Source: Rhodobacteraceae bacterium UBA6796 (GTDB lineage Bacteria; Pseudomonadota; Alphaproteobacteria; Rhodobacterales; Rhodobacteraceae). From it: a stretch of 64,000 bases of DNA. Both the position numbers and the translations under genes were made by a program. This document shows, piece by piece, positions 9,312 to 19,368 of the stretch (its first letter is position 1; each line of letters begins with the position of its first letter). Location of the stretch: NCBI GenBank assembly GCA_002452815.1, contig DKFM01000003.1, positions 204,447 through 268,446 on the forward strand, written 5' to 3'. The notes under the pieces are model-generated. The model was not told the origin of the DNA. It made no database searches and saw only the letters and a program-made list of their open reading frames with translations.

Positions 9312-10036
9312 CGGCGGCGGCGCACGACAGGGATATTAGAGCGGGAATAGTCGATTTCTGGATGGGGCGGGCGGCCATGGGTCTGGCCCCAGAACAGCAC
9401 ACCACCCATTCGCCGCCAATGCGGCACCATCAGCAACAGCCCGGCGACGAAGCCGCCCGCATGCGCCCAATAGGCCACGCCGTCCGCCATGCCCGCGGTG
9501 GTGCCGTTCAGCAGCTGCAATGCGAACCAGATCCCCAGCACGACCCAGGCCGGGATCGGCAGAACCTTGAAGAACACGATGAAGATCAGCAGCACATCGA
9601 CCCGTGCGCGCGGAAACATCAGCATGTAGCCGCCCATCACGCCCGCGATCGCCCCCGAGGCGCCGACCATGGGCACCGTGCTGGACGGATCGGTCAGGAT
9701 CTGCGCCGCCGCCGCCGCCAGCCCCGCCGCCAGATAGAACAGCGCAAAGCCGATGTGCCCCAGCTGGTCTTCCAGATTGTCGCCGAAAACCCACAAAAAC
9801 AGCATGTTGCCCGCGATATGCAGCAGGCCTGCATGCAGGAACATATGCGTCACCAACCCCTGCAGATAGGCGCCATGTGTGATCGCGGCGGGATACAGGG
9901 CCCAATCCGCCCAAAGTGACTCCATCCCGCCGACGCCGGGCATGGTCAGCACGAACAGGATGACGTTCAGCGCAATGATCCCCCAGGTGACATAGGGGGT
10001 GCGGCTGGACGGGTTATGGTCGCGGATCGGAAACAT
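9308..10036 (-). CDS. Rhomboid-family intramembrane serine protease
   Basis: 242 aa with about six hydrophobic helices. The family fingerprints are present: [30 protein letters not shown] (only the flanks matter: HMFLH and HxxxN), the catalytic serine in [10 protein letters not shown] (about residue 125), and the catalytic histidine in [11 protein letters not shown] near residue 190. Rhomboids cut transmembrane substrates within the inner membrane. The C-terminal 35 residues are basic and cytoplasmic. The stop overlaps the GMC gene by four bases on the opposite strand. Confidence 0.92.
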   Translation of the reverse strand: MFPIRDHNPSSRTPYVTWGIIALNVILFVLTMPGVGGMESLWADWALYPAAITHGAYLQGLVTHMFLHAGLLHIAGNMLFLWVFGDNLEDQLGHIGFALFYLAAGLAAAAAQILTDPSSTVPMVGASGAIAGVMGGYMLMFPRARVDVLLIFIVFFKVLPIPAWVVLGIWFALQLLNGTTAGMADGVAYWAHAGGFVAGLLLMVPHWRRMGGVLFWGQTHGRPPHPEIDYSRSNIPVVRRRR

Positions 10037-10066
10037 GGCGCGAGTGTGCCGATCCGCGCCGGGGCG

Positions 10067-13000
10067 TCAAGCGTTGCCTGCACCGGCCAGCAGCTGGGCG
10101 TTACCGCCCGCGGCCGTGGTGTCGATGCAGATGTGGCGTTCGTGGAAGCAATGCGCGGCATCGGGCAAGCCGGTAATCAGCGGCAGGATCGGACCTGACC
10201 GCGCGGCCAAGGCACGGGTATAGGCGCGGGCTGCCGTGGCGTCCCCCCAGTAAAGCGCCGCCGAAAAATCCTGGCTTTGGGTCAGGCTTTCGGGGGCGGC
10301 ATCCGGGGCCAGCCGGGCGGTGCCGCCAAGCGCCTGCACGGTGGCGGCCTGTGCTGCGGCCTGTTCGGCGCCCGGCCCAAGGCACAGGATCGGCGCGCGC
10401 GGATGCAGCGTCAGACGGTTCGATTCGCCGGTGGGGCCGGGCAGGCTGCGCTGCGGGGCGGGGGGATGTGCCGGCGGTGTGGCGCCGAACCGCACCAGAT
10501 ATTCGGGCCCACCCGCCTTTGGCCCGGTGCCCGACAGCCCCTCGCCGCCGAAGGGCTGCGCGCCCACGACCGCGCCGATCTGGTTGCGGTTGACGTAGAT
10601 ATTGCCGACATGCAGCGCCTCTGTCACCGCCTGCACGCGGCTGTCGATCCGGCTGTGCAACCCGAAGGTCAGGCCATAGCCGGTGGCGTTGATGTCGGCG
10701 ATCACCTGATCCAGATCTTCGGCCGCGAAGGTCGCGACATGCAGCACGGGGCCGAAGATCTCGCGCCCGAGCGCGGCGATGCCGGGCACGCGGATCAGGG
10801 TGGGCGGGATGAACAGCCCGTCTTTCGGCGCCGCGATCTGGTGGATCAGCTCTGCGCCCGCTGCCGCGATATAGTCGGCGATGTTGCCGAAGGCCTCGGC
10901 GTCGATCACCGGGCCGACATCGGTCGCCAGATCCCAGGGGTTGCCCATCCGCAATTCGTTCATCGCGCCGATCAGCATCTCGATCACATGGGGCGCGATG
11001 TCCTCTTGCAGATAGAGGCAGCGCAGGGCCGAACAGCGCTGACCCGCCGACTGGAAGGCCGAGGCCAGGATGTCGCGCACCGCCTGTTCGGGCAGGGCGG
11101 TGGAATCGACCACCATCGCATTCAGCCCGCCGGTTTCGGCAATCAGCGGCGCGCCCGGGTCCAGCGCCTCGGCCATCGCGCGGCGAATGGCCTGCGCGGT
11201 CTCGGTCGCGCCGGTGAAGGCCACGCCCGCCACCCGCGGATCGGAGGTCAGCGCCGCGCCCACCGTCGGCCCGTCACCCGGCAGCAATTGCAACGCAGTC
11301 GCGGGCACGCCCGCCTGATGCAGCAGCCGCACCGCCAGCGTGGCGATCAGCGGGGTCTGCTCGGCCGGTTTGGCCAGCACGCCGTTGCCCGCCGCCAGCG
11401 CCGCCGCGATCTGCCCGGTAAAGATCGCCAGCGGGAAGTTCCACGGGCTGATGCAGGTGAAGATGCCGCGCGGGGTGGCTGCGACGGGCGCCTGCGCCGC
11501 ATAGTAGCGCAGGAAATCCACCGCCTCGCGCAGTTCGCCCACCGCATCGGGCAGGTTTTTGCCCGCCTCGCGCGCCAGTGTCGCGAAGATCTGGCCGAAG
11601 TTTTCCTCATACAGATCGGCCGCGTGGTTCAGCGTGGCGGCGCGGGTCGCGGCATCCGCGGCCCAGGGGTGCGCGGCCTCCAGCGCGGCGGCCACATCGG
11701 CGGCAGAGGCCATGCGCACCTCGCCCACCGGCGCGCCGCTGGCCGGGTCGGTCACCGGAACGGGCGGGCAGGGGGCGCAAGGCGCGGCCAGCAGCGGTTC
11801 GGCCTCGGGCAGCAGGGCCGTTGCGAAGGGCGCGCGCGAGGCTTCAATCATGGCCAGCGTGCCCGCGTCGGTCAGGTCGAAGCCGCGCGAATTGACCCGC
11901 CCGGGGAACAGAGCGGCAGGCCGGGTCAGCGCGGGGTTTTCGATCTGCGCGCAGGCCTCGATCGCGGCAAAGGGGCAGGCGGCCACCACCTCGGGCGGCA
12001 CGGTTTCATCGACGATCTGGTTGACGAAGCTGGAATTCGCGCCGTTTTCCAGCAGCCGCCGCACCAGATAGGCCAGCAGGTCGCGATGCGCGCCCACCGG
12101 CGCATAGATCCGGCAGCGCGTGCCGTTGGCGCGCAGCACCAGATCGTGCAGCGCCTCGCCCATGCCGTGAAGACGCTGGAATTCGAACGCGCGCAGATCG
12201 GGCGCCATTTCAAGGATCGCGGCAACGGTATGGGCATTGTGGCCGGCAAATTGCGGATAGATCCGGTCGCTCATCCCCAGCAGCTTGCGCGCCAGCGCGA
12301 TATAGCTGACATCGGTCGCCTGCTTGCGGGTGAAGACCGGAAAATCGGCCAGGCCCAGCACCTGCGCGCGCTTGATCTCGGCGTCCCAATAGGCGCCCTT
12401 GACCAGCCGCAGCATGATCCGCCGATCCAGCCGCGCGACCAGCGCATGCAGCCAGTCGATCACCGCCCCCGCGCGTCGCCCGTAGGCCTGCACCACCACC
12501 GCAAAACCGTCCCAACCTGCCAGCTGCGGATCAGCCAGCACCGCCTCGATCACCCGCAGCGACAGGGTCAGCCGGTCGGCCTCTTCGGCGTCGATGGTGA
12601 AGCTCATGTCGGCGGCGGCGGCCATATGGGCCAGCCGGGTGACCACGGGCACGAGTTCCGCCATCACGCGGGTCTCTTGCGCCACCTCGTAGCGCGGATG
12701 CAGCGCCGAGAGTTTCACCGAAATGCCGGGGTTGTCGCGCAGCGCGCCCGGTTTGCAGCGCGCCGAAATCGCGGTGATCGCGGAGGCATAGGCTACCTCA
12801 TACCGCTGGGCATCGGCGGCGGTGCGCGCGGCCTCGCCCAGCATGTCATAGCTGTAGGAATAGCCCTGCGCCTCGCGTTTGGCGGCGCGCTCCATCGCGG
12901 CCTCGATGGTTTCGCCCAGCACGAACTGGCGGCCCATTTCCTTCATCGCGCGGCCCACCGCCTTGCGGATCACCGGCTCGCCCAACCGCCGGATCGCGGC

Positions 13001-13426
13001 GCGCAGATGGCCCGCCATGCCCGGCGCGCGCGGGTCCAGCACCCGGCCCGTCAGCATCAGCGCCCAGGTCGAGGCATTGACCAGCGAGCTGGCCGATTGC
13101 CCCAGATGCCGACCCCAGTCCGAGGGCGCGATCTTGTCCTCGATCAGCGCATCCATCGTCTCGGCGTCGGGCACGCGCAGCAGCGCCTCGGCCAGACACA
13201 TCAGCGCGATGCCTTCGTCGGTCGACAGCCCGTATTCGGCCAGGAACACCTCCATCAGCCCGGGGCGGGCATCGGCGCGGATCGCGCGCACCAGATCGGC
13301 GCCCCGCGCTGCGATGCGGGCGCGGGTGGGTGCATCCAGCGCCGCCTCGGCGATCAGGCGGTGCAGCAGCGGCGCCTCGGGCTGCAGGGTCTGCGCGTCG
13401 ATTTGGGCAAGCGTGGGGGCGGGCAT
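10067..13426 (-). CDS. putA: Bifunctional proline dehydrogenase / P5C dehydrogenase PutA
   Basis: 1119 aa. It oxidises L-proline to glutamate in two steps. The FAD-dependent proline dehydrogenase barrel (about residues 130-440) shows [30 protein letters not shown] and [10 protein letters not shown]. The aldehyde dehydrogenase half (about 530-980) has [38 protein letters not shown] and the catalytic cysteine in [10 protein letters not shown], then [27 protein letters not shown]. The protein starts directly with the alpha-domain and has no ribbon-helix-helix DNA-binding domain, so it cannot autoregulate as E. coli PutA does; the divergent putR fits that role. Stop lies 30 bp from the rhomboid start. 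Confidence 0.97.
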   Translation of the reverse strand: MPAPTLAQIDAQTLQPEAPLLHRLIAEAALDAPTRARIAARGADLVRAIRADARPGLMEVFLAEYGLSTDEGIALMCLAEALLRVPDAETMDALIEDKIAPSDWGRHLGQSASSLVNASTWALMLTGRVLDPRAPGMAGHLRAAIRRLGEPVIRKAVGRAMKEMGRQFVLGETIEAAMERAAKREAQGYSYSYDMLGEAARTAADAQRYEVAYASAITAISARCKPGALRDNPGISVKLSALHPRYEVAQETRVMAELVPVVTRLAHMAAAADMSFTIDAEEADRLTLSLRVIEAVLADPQLAGWDGFAVVVQAYGRRAGAVIDWLHALVARLDRRIMLRLVKGAYWDAEIKRAQVLGLADFPVFTRKQATDVSYIALARKLLGMSDRIYPQFAGHNAHTVAAILEMAPDLRAFEFQRLHGMGEALHDLVLRANGTRCRIYAPVGAHRDLLAYLVRRLLENGANSSFVNQIVDETVPPEVVAACPFAAIEACAQIENPALTRPAALFPGRVNSRGFDLTDAGTLAMIEASRAPFATALLPEAEPLLAAPCAPCPPVPVTDPASGAPVGEVRMASAADVAAALEAAHPWAADAATRAATLNHAADLYEENFGQIFATLAREAGKNLPDAVGELREAVDFLRYYAAQAPVAATPRGIFTCISPWNFPLAIFTGQIAAALAAGNGVLAKPAEQTPLIATLAVRLLHQAGVPATALQLLPGDGPTVGAALTSDPRVAGVAFTGATETAQAIRRAMAEALDPGAPLIAETGGLNAMVVDSTALPEQAVRDILASAFQSAGQRCSALRCLYLQEDIAPHVIEMLIGAMNELRMGNPWDLATDVGPVIDAEAFGNIADYIAAAGAELIHQIAAPKDGLFIPPTLIRVPGIAALGREIFGPVLHVATFAAEDLDQVIADINATGYGLTFGLHSRIDSRVQAVTEALHVGNIYVNRNQIGAVVGAQPFGGEGLSGTGPKAGGPEYLVRFGATPPAHPPAPQRSLPGPTGESNRLTLHPRAPILCLGPGAEQAAAQAATVQALGGTARLAPDAAPESLTQSQDFSAALYWGDATAARAYTRALAARSGPILPLITGLPDAAHCFHERHICIDTTAAGGNAQLLAGAGNA

Positions 13427-13541
13427 CTGGGAACTCCTTGCCAGATTGGGGCGATTGCACCAGATTACGCCATGCCTGCGCGGCGTTTCGCCCGATTATC
13501 GCGGCAAGGCAGGCGATTCGACCAAAGAATGGAAACTATTC

Positions 13542-14021
13542 ATGCCAAACGACCTGCCGGAACTGGACCGCTATGATCGCAAGATTCTGGCCGAACTGGT
13601 CGATGAGGGGCGGCTGAGCATGGCCGAACTCGCCCGCCGCGTCGGGCTGACGAAAACCCCGGTGCAGGCGCGGGTGAAACGGCTGGAGGAGCTGGGCGTC
13701 ATCACCGGCTATCGCGGGGTGCTCAGCCCGATCCGCATGGGGCTGGCGCATGTGGCCTTTGTCGAGCTGCGCCTGTCAGACACCCGCGAAGCGGCGCTCA
13801 AGGCGTTCAACCGCGCGGTGCGCGCCCTGCCCGAGGTCGAGGAATGCCACATGATCGCGGGTGGTTTCGATTATCTGCTGAAGGTGCGCACCCGCGACAT
13901 CGCGGATTATCGGCGGGTGATGGGCGAGAAGATTTCCGCCCTGCCGCATGTCGCCGCCACCTCGACCTATGTCGCGATGGAGGCGGTGGTCGAGGCGGTG
14001 GGGGCTATTTCCGTGCCGTGA
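13542..14021 (+). CDS. putR: Lrp/AsnC-family regulator, probable proline-responsive PutR
   Basis: 159 aa from the ATG at 13542. The N-terminal winged helix LPELDRYDRKILAELVDEGR and LSMAELARRVGLTKTPVQAR is followed by an AsnC-type ligand domain (about residues 70-150; VEECHMIAGGFDYLLKVRT). It lies 115 bp from and divergent to putA, exactly the arrangement in which PutR, an Lrp homologue, activates putA in response to proline in alphaproteobacteria. A longer reading frame extends upstream but overlaps putA and lacks family similarity. The 3' end overlaps the convergent lipoprotein gene by 17 bp. Confidence 0.88.
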   Translation: MPNDLPELDRYDRKILAELVDEGRLSMAELARRVGLTKTPVQARVKRLEELGVITGYRGVLSPIRMGLAHVAFVELRLSDTREAALKAFNRAVRALPEVEECHMIAGGFDYLLKVRTRDIADYRRVMGEKISALPHVAATSTYVAMEAVVEAVGAISVP

Positions 14022-14412
14022 TGAGCACGGCGCCGCCCTGCGTCAGTTCCAGCGTGTCGCCGGAAATTCGCACGCCATCGACCCGGCCGATGGTCGAATG
14101 GAAGGCCTGTTCGACCTCCATCACCTCGGGCGCGCACATCATCCGCGTGCCCGCCAGCGCGCCGATCTTCAACCGCGCACCCGCCGGTTCGATCCGCGCG
14201 TTATAGCGGTTGCAGCCCGACGACCCGGCCAGCAGCGCCTCTTGCGCGCGGCCGACCGTCACGCTGACCTCGGCGGGCACCGGCGTTTTGGCGATCTGCG
14301 TCACACGCCATTCTTCCCCCAGCGGCAGCGCGGCCAGCGGGTTCGCGGTGTTTTCCTCGCGGCAGGCGGTCAGGGCAAGCAGGGCAAGGGCGACAAGGGG
14401 CAGACGAGGCAT
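14005..14412 (-). CDS. META-domain lipoprotein
   Basis: 135 aa from the ATG at 14412, which has an AAGGA ribosome binding site. Residues 1-17 (MPRLPLVALALLALTAC) are a lipoprotein signal peptide with lipobox LTAC and Cys17 as the lipidation site. The mature part contains SGCNRYNA and RMMCAPEVMEVEQAF, the GCN-Y and C-x5-E pattern typical of META/HslJ domains, which are small outer-membrane or periplasmic proteins linked to stress and antibiotic tolerance in other bacteria. Its substrate or role here is unknown. Confidence 0.8.
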   Translation of the reverse strand: MPRLPLVALALLALTACREENTANPLAALPLGEEWRVTQIAKTPVPAEVSVTVGRAQEALLAGSSGCNRYNARIEPAGARLKIGALAGTRMMCAPEVMEVEQAFHSTIGRVDGVRISGDTLELTQGGAVLITARK

Positions 14413-14484
14413 GAAGCATCCTTTCAGGTTGGCGCCACCTTGCGCCGGGGCGCGGGGCAGGGCAACGCACCTCACGCAAGCGTG

Positions 14485-15312
14485 TCAGAAGCTGGGCGGC
14501 GTGTTGACCCAGATCAGGACGGTCTGGCCATCGGCGGCATTGGCCCAGGCATGCGGGCGGCGGCTTTCGAAATAGATGGAATCGCCGGGGCCCAGCTCGT
14601 GCACCTCGTCGGTGTCCAGCGTGATGCGGAAGCGTCCCTCGAGCACGGTGATGAATTCCTCGCCCTCGTGGTCATAGCCCCCTTGCGAGGTGGCGCCGGG
14701 CGACAGGATGAAACGGTGACAGTCCATCTGCCGCCGCCCCTCGGCCAGCACCTCGACGCGCACGCCTTCGACGGGCATCGGCCAGATCCGCGCGGCGCCT
14801 GCGCGCACCACCGCCCCCCCGGGTTCGTCCTGCCCCGACAGCCGCGAGACTGTCGTGCCGTAATATTGGGCCAGATCGGCCAGCACCTTGAAGCTGACGC
14901 CGGCGCCGGTGCGTTCCAGCGTGGACAGGGCCGAGGCCGAAATCCCCATCGCCAGCGCCACATCGTCCAGCCGCTCGCCCCGGGCCTGCCGGATCTGACG
15001 CAGCGCGGCGCCCAGCGGTTCGTTGGTGATCGCTTCGGCTGCCGGGGCGGTGCCCTCGGATTCCAGCGTGGCACGGATCGCGGCCGGGTTCAGGCCCGCC
15101 TCGCGACGCAGGAAGGCCACGCGCTGCAACCGCGCGACATCCGCCGCCGAATATAGCCGCTGCCCCGAGGCCCGCCGGGCCGGGCTGACCAGGCCCTGCG
15201 TCTCCCACAGGCGCAGGGTCGACGGCGCCACCCCCGCCGCGCGCGCAGCTTCGGTCACCCGGAACAGCGGTTCGGGCTCTGCCTGCGGGATCGGTTCGGG
15301 TGAGTCGCTCAT
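14485..15312 (-). CDS. MerR-XRE-cupin fusion transcriptional regulator
   Basis: 275 aa from the second in-frame ATG (15312); an ATG at 15324 would add four residues. Three domains are fused: a MerR-type winged helix (about residues 15-85; LFRVTEAARAAGVAPSTLRL, GQRLYSAADVARL), an XRE/HTH_3 domain (about 98-160; LGAALRQIRQARGERLDDVA, ISASALSTLER), and a C-terminal cupin (about 190-270; DHEGEEFITVLEGRF, LGPGDSIYFESRRPHAW). The XRE-cupin half is the architecture of PuuR/SutR-like regulators that sense small molecules; the extra MerR head is unusual. It is divergent from gabT across 110 bp containing palindromes, so it probably controls gabT. Confidence 0.85.
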   Translation of the reverse strand: MSDSPEPIPQAEPEPLFRVTEAARAAGVAPSTLRLWETQGLVSPARRASGQRLYSAADVARLQRVAFLRREAGLNPAAIRATLESEGTAPAAEAITNEPLGAALRQIRQARGERLDDVALAMGISASALSTLERTGAGVSFKVLADLAQYYGTTVSRLSGQDEPGGAVVRAGAARIWPMPVEGVRVEVLAEGRRQMDCHRFILSPGATSQGGYDHEGEEFITVLEGRFRITLDTDEVHELGPGDSIYFESRRPHAWANAADGQTVLIWVNTPPSF

Positions 15313-15359
15313 ATTTTCAGCCATATACCCACAGGCTGCATCTTGCCACGCGCCGGGTA

Positions 15360-15387
15360 AAGAAATTTCTTGCAGAAAAAATGCAAA
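15360..15387. promoter_or_regulatory. Candidate operator in the gabT / fusion-regulator spacer
   Basis: A perfect 12-base palindrome AAGAAATTTCTT occupies 15360-15371 and runs into a second inverted repeat, TTGCA-N7-TGCAA (15371-15387). Both sit in the short divergent spacer 35-65 bp from the gabT ATG. The AT-rich character differs from surrounding DNA. Binding by the fusion regulator is inferred from position. Confidence 0.45.
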
Positions 15388-15422
15388 GTGCGATGGTGAA
15401 GCATCTCGAATCGGAGCATCCC

Positions 15423-16706
15423 ATGACCGTGCAAACCTCGCCTGAGCTGACCACCCGCAAGAATACCGCCATCGCCAAGGGTGTCGGCATGTCCACCCAG
15501 ATCTACGCCGCGCGCGCGGAGAATGCCGAGATCTGGGACAAGAACGGCACCCGTTACATCGACTTTGCGGCGGGGATCGCGGTGGTGAACACCGGGCACC
15601 GCCACCCCAAGGTGATCGAGGCGGTCAAGAAGCAGCTCGACAGCTTCACCCACACCTGCCACCAGGTCGTGCCCTATGAAAACTATGTCGAACTGGCCGA
15701 GCGGCTGAATGCCAAGGTGCCGGGCGATTTCGCGAAGAAGACGATCTTCACCACCACCGGCGCCGAAGCCGTTGAAAACGCCATCAAGATCGCGCGCCAC
15801 TATACCGGCCGCGCGGGCGTCGTGGCCTTTGCGGGCGGCTTTCATGGCCGGACCTTCATGACCATGACGATGACCGGCAAGGTGCAGCCTTACAAGGCCG
15901 GCTTCGGCCCGATGATGAACGACGTGTGGCACCTGCCCTATCCGAACGCGCTGCACGGCGTGTCGATGGATGACGCGATTGCCGCGCTTGACCGTCTGTT
16001 CAAGGCCGATATCGAACCGACCCGCGTCGCCGCGATCATTCTGGAGCCGGTGCAGGGCGAAGGCGGCTTCGTGCCCGCGCCCGACGGTTTCATGCAGAAG
16101 ATCCGCGAGGTCTGCGATCAGCATGGCATCGTGATGATCGCCGACGAGGTGCAGACCGGCTTTGCCCGCACCGGCAAGCTGTTCGCGATGGAACATCACG
16201 GCGTGGCCGCCGACATCACCACCATGGCCAAGGGGCTGGGCGGCGGTCTGCCGATTTCGGCGGTGACCGGCCGTGCCGAGATCATGGACAGCCCGAACCC
16301 CGGCGGTCTGGGCGGCACCTATGCGGGCAACCCGCTGGGCGTGGCGGCGGCGCATGCCGTGCTGGACGTGATCGAGGAAGAAGGTCTGTGTGCCCGCGCC
16401 GAACGTATGGGCGCGCGGCTGAAGCAGCGCCTGGCGGCGATTGCCGACAGCGTGCCGGAAATTGCCGAGATCCGCGGCCCGGGCTTCATGAACGCGGTCG
16501 AGTTCAACGTCGCGGGCAGCGCCACGCCGAACCCCGAGTTCGTCAAGCGCGTGCTGGCCGAGGCGCTGGATCGCGGGCTGATCCTGCTCAGCTGCGGTGT
16601 CTATGGGAACGTCATCCGCTTCCTGGCGCCGCTGACGATCCCCGAGCCGGTGTTCGAAGAGGCGCTCGACATCATCGAGGCGTCGATCCTCGCCGCGAAG
16701 GGCTGA
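15423..16706 (+). CDS. gabT: 4-aminobutyrate (GABA) aminotransferase
   Basis: 427 aa from the ATG at 15423, which has GGAG eight bases upstream and matches the usual family length; the frame is open further upstream without similarity. It is a class III PLP aminotransferase: IDFAAGIAVVNTGHRHPKV, TTTGAEAVENAIKIARH, FHGRTFMTMTMTGK, the ADEVQTGFARTGK cofactor-binding motif and the PLP lysine in TMAKGLGGGLPISAV. GabT converts GABA plus 2-oxoglutarate to succinate semialdehyde plus glutamate. gabD is not adjacent. An Lrp-type regulator follows after 3 bp. The divergent MerR-XRE-cupin gene is a likely regulator. Confidence 0.92.
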   Translation: MTVQTSPELTTRKNTAIAKGVGMSTQIYAARAENAEIWDKNGTRYIDFAAGIAVVNTGHRHPKVIEAVKKQLDSFTHTCHQVVPYENYVELAERLNAKVPGDFAKKTIFTTTGAEAVENAIKIARHYTGRAGVVAFAGGFHGRTFMTMTMTGKVQPYKAGFGPMMNDVWHLPYPNALHGVSMDDAIAALDRLFKADIEPTRVAAIILEPVQGEGGFVPAPDGFMQKIREVCDQHGIVMIADEVQTGFARTGKLFAMEHHGVAADITTMAKGLGGGLPISAVTGRAEIMDSPNPGGLGGTYAGNPLGVAAAHAVLDVIEEEGLCARAERMGARLKQRLAAIADSVPEIAEIRGPGFMNAVEFNVAGSATPNPEFVKRVLAEALDRGLILLSCGVYGNVIRFLAPLTIPEPVFEEALDIIEASILAAKG

Positions 16707-16709
16707 ACC

Positions 16710-17174
16710 ATGTGGGGCGAGGGGCCGCGGGCCGAGCGACTGGATGACACCGATCAACGTCTGATCGCGGCCCTGCGCCGCGACGGGCGGGCGGCGGTGT
16801 CGGATCTGGCTGCCCAGCTCGGCCTCTCGCGGGCCACGGTGCGGGCGCGGATCGAACGGCTGATGACCCGGGGCGAAATCTCGGGCTTCACGGTTCTGAC
16901 GCGCTCGGATGTCACCGCGGCGCCGGTGCGCGGGCTGATGATGCTGACCATCGAAGGCCGGGGCACCGAACGGATCGTGCAGCGCCTGCTGGGCTTGCCC
17001 GCGGTGCAGGCGGTGCACACCACCAACGGCCAATGGGATCTGATCGTCGAGCTGGGCACGCGCAGCCTGCCCGAGCTGGACGAGATCCTGTTGCAGATCC
17101 GGCGGATCGAGGGCGTGCTGCGGTCAGAGACCAACCTGCAACTGTCGAGCCGCCGCCCCTCGGCACGGCTGTAG
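16710..17174 (+). CDS. Lrp/AsnC-family transcriptional regulator
   Basis: 154 aa. Winged helix at residues 10-60 (LDDTDQRLIAALRRDGRAAV, LGLSRATVRARIERLMTRGE), then an AsnC-type effector/oligomerisation domain at about 70-145 (AVHTTNGQWDLIVELGT). It starts three bases after the gabT stop, so it is cotranscribed with gabT and may be a local amino-acid sensor for that operon. The effector cannot be read from sequence. The intergenic repeat element begins shortly after its stop. Confidence 0.88.
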   Translation: MWGEGPRAERLDDTDQRLIAALRRDGRAAVSDLAAQLGLSRATVRARIERLMTRGEISGFTVLTRSDVTAAPVRGLMMLTIEGRGTERIVQRLLGLPAVQAVHTTNGQWDLIVELGTRSLPELDEILLQIRRIEGVLRSETNLQLSSRRPSARL

Positions 17175-17199
17175 CCGGGGCGCCATAACAGGCGGGGCA

Positions 17200-17264
17200 G
17201 GGGGCGCTGCCCCCTCTTTCCCTGCGGGAAATTCACCCCCGGGATATTTTTGCCAGAAAGAAGG
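17200..17264 (+). repeat. Intergenic two-hairpin repeat, copy A
   Basis: Hairpin 1 is GGGGGC-GCT-GCCCCC (17200-17214), hairpin 2 is TTTCCC-TGC-GGGAAA, followed by the core CCCCCGGGATATTTTTGCC and AGAAAGAA. It lies 25 bp after the Lrp stop, in sense orientation. Four related copies occur at 27934, 36273, 37286 and 37493. Confidence 0.8.
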
Positions 17265-17399
17265 CCGGATTGCCCGTTGCGGCCTGTGAGGGCGGGCGTT
17301 TGCATCACCATCGCGTGCCCCCCGCGACAATGGCGCGCATCCACCTTGGCCCGGGGCGTTTCCCCCTCTATGATCGCGCCGCGAACAGGAGGACCCCCA

Positions 17400-19364
17400 A
17401 TGATTGCAGAGCTTGGCCATTTTGCCCTGATCCTCGCCTTTTTCGTGGCGATCGTTCAGGCAAGCGTGCCGTTGATCGGTGCCCAGAAAGGCTGGCGTGG
17501 CTGGATGGCGGTGGGGGAACCCGCGGCGACGGCGCAGTTCCTGCTGATTGCGGTGTCCTTCGCGGCGGTGACACATGCCTTTGTCACCTCGGATTTCTCG
17601 TTGCAGCTGGTCTACGAGAATTCGCATACCGACAAGCCGATGCTTTACAAGGTCTCGGGCGTGTGGGGCAACCACGAGGGGTCGATGCTGTTGTGGGTGC
17701 TGATCCTGTCGCTGTTCGGCGCGGCGGCGGCCTGGTTCGGGCAGGCCCTGCCGCCGACCTTGCGGGCGCGGGTGCTGAGCGTGCAGGCCTGGATCGGCGT
17801 GGCCTTCCTGGGCTTCATCCTGTTCACCTCGAACCCGTTCATCCGTCTGGCTGAGGCGCCGTTCAACGGGCGCGACCTGAACCCGCTGCTGCAAGACCCG
17901 GGTCTGGCCTTCCACCCGCCGTTCCTTTACCTCGGCTATGTCGGGCTTTCGATGGCGTTTTCCTTCGCCGTGGCCGCGCTGATCGAGGGCCGCGTCGATG
18001 CGGCCTGGGCGCGCTGGGTCCGGCCGTGGACGCTGGCCGCCTGGATCTTTCTGACCATTGGTATCGCGCTGGGGTCGTGGTGGGCCTATTACGAGCTGGG
18101 CTGGGGCGGGTTCTGGTTCTGGGACCCGGTCGAGAACGCGTCCTTCATGCCCTGGCTTCTGGCCGCGGCGCTGCTGCATTCCGCGATCGTCGTGGAAAAG
18201 CGCGAGGCGCTGAAAAGCTGGACGATCCTCTTGGCGATCATGGCTTTCGGTTTCTCGCTGATCGGCACGTTCATCGTGCGCTCGGGCGTCATCACCTCGG
18301 TGCACAGCTTTGCCAACGATCCCGAACGCGGCGTGTTCATCCTGGCGATTCTGGCGTTCTTCGTGGGCGGTGCGCTGACGCTGTTCACGGCGCGCGCGGC
18401 GTCGATGCAGGCCAAGGGGGTGTTCTCGATGGTCTCGCGCGAGACGGCGCTGGTGATCAACAACATCCTGCTGGCGGTGGCGGCGCTGGTGGTGTTCGTG
18501 GGCACCGTCTGGCCGCTGGTGGCCGAGATGCTGTGGGGGCGCAAGCTGTCGGTTGGTGCGCCGTTCTTTGAAAAGGCCTTCACGCCCTTCATGGTGCTGC
18601 TGGCGATCTTGCTGCCGATCGGCGCGATGATGCCGTGGAAGCGCGCACGGCTGGGCGCGCTGGTGCGGCCGTTGGCGCCGGCGCTGGTGCTGGCGCTGGC
18701 GGTCGCAGGGTTGGCCTGGACGCTGGAAACCGGGCGCTCGCTGCTGGCGATGGTGGCCTCGGGGCTGGGCGCCTGGCTGGTCTTTGGCGCGATGGCCGAG
18801 CTGTGGGTGCGCGCCGGGCGCACGCCCGCGCGTCTGACGCGCCTGCCGCGCGCCGACTGGGGCAAGGCCTGTGCGCATTCCGGGCTGGGCATCGTCTTTG
18901 CTGGGATCGGATTGCTGATGGCGGGGCAGGTCGAGGATATTCGCGTGGCCCAGGTGGGCGTGCCTTTCGAGGTCGCGGGATACGAGATCACGCTCGACAA
19001 GGTCGAGGAAGTGCAGGGTCCGAACTATGTGTCCAACACCGGCACGATGAGCGTGCGCCGCGACGGCAAGCTGATCGCCACGCTGCACCCCGAGAAACGC
19101 GCCTATCCGGTGCAGGCGATGCCCACCACCGAGGCCGACATCGACAACGGTTTCCTGCGTGACATCTATCTGGTGATCGGCGATGCGCAACAAGGCGGCG
19201 GCTGGGCGGTGCGCACCTATATCAAACCCTTCGCGAACTGGATCTGGGCGGGCTGTCTGCTGATGGCCTTCGGCGGTCTGCTGAGCCTGACCGACCGGCG
19301 TTATCGTGTGGCTGCGGGGGCGCGCAAGGCGGTTGCCCCGGCGGTGGCCACCCCTGCGGAGTAA
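17400..19364 (+). CDS. ccmF: Cytochrome c haem lyase subunit CcmF (Ccl1-type)
   Basis: 654 aa from the ATG at 17400 (AGGAGG upstream); about 15 transmembrane helices. CcmF delivers haem from CcmE to apocytochrome c on the periplasmic face. The tryptophan-rich WWD haem-handling motif is visible as WGGFWFWDPVENASFMPW near residues 237-254, along with YKVSGVWGNHEGSMLLWVLI and the periplasmic domain ending QGGGWAVRTYIKPFANWIW. ccmH starts five bases after its stop, the ccl1-ccl2 pairing known from Rhodobacter capsulatus. Other ccm genes are not in the window. Confidence 0.96.
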   Translation: MIAELGHFALILAFFVAIVQASVPLIGAQKGWRGWMAVGEPAATAQFLLIAVSFAAVTHAFVTSDFSLQLVYENSHTDKPMLYKVSGVWGNHEGSMLLWVLILSLFGAAAAWFGQALPPTLRARVLSVQAWIGVAFLGFILFTSNPFIRLAEAPFNGRDLNPLLQDPGLAFHPPFLYLGYVGLSMAFSFAVAALIEGRVDAAWARWVRPWTLAAWIFLTIGIALGSWWAYYELGWGGFWFWDPVENASFMPWLLAAALLHSAIVVEKREALKSWTILLAIMAFGFSLIGTFIVRSGVITSVHSFANDPERGVFILAILAFFVGGALTLFTARAASMQAKGVFSMVSRETALVINNILLAVAALVVFVGTVWPLVAEMLWGRKLSVGAPFFEKAFTPFMVLLAILLPIGAMMPWKRARLGALVRPLAPALVLALAVAGLAWTLETGRSLLAMVASGLGAWLVFGAMAELWVRAGRTPARLTRLPRADWGKACAHSGLGIVFAGIGLLMAGQVEDIRVAQVGVPFEVAGYEITLDKVEEVQGPNYVSNTGTMSVRRDGKLIATLHPEKRAYPVQAMPTTEADIDNGFLRDIYLVIGDAQQGGGWAVRTYIKPFANWIWAGCLLMAFGGLLSLTDRRYRVAAGARKAVAPAVATPAE

Positions 19365-19368
19365 GAGC

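Noticed and set aside
10277..13576. 1099-codon plus-strand frame opposite putA
   Set aside because: Same antisense artefact: Arg/His/Gly-rich with no domain, while putA reads through the whole interval.
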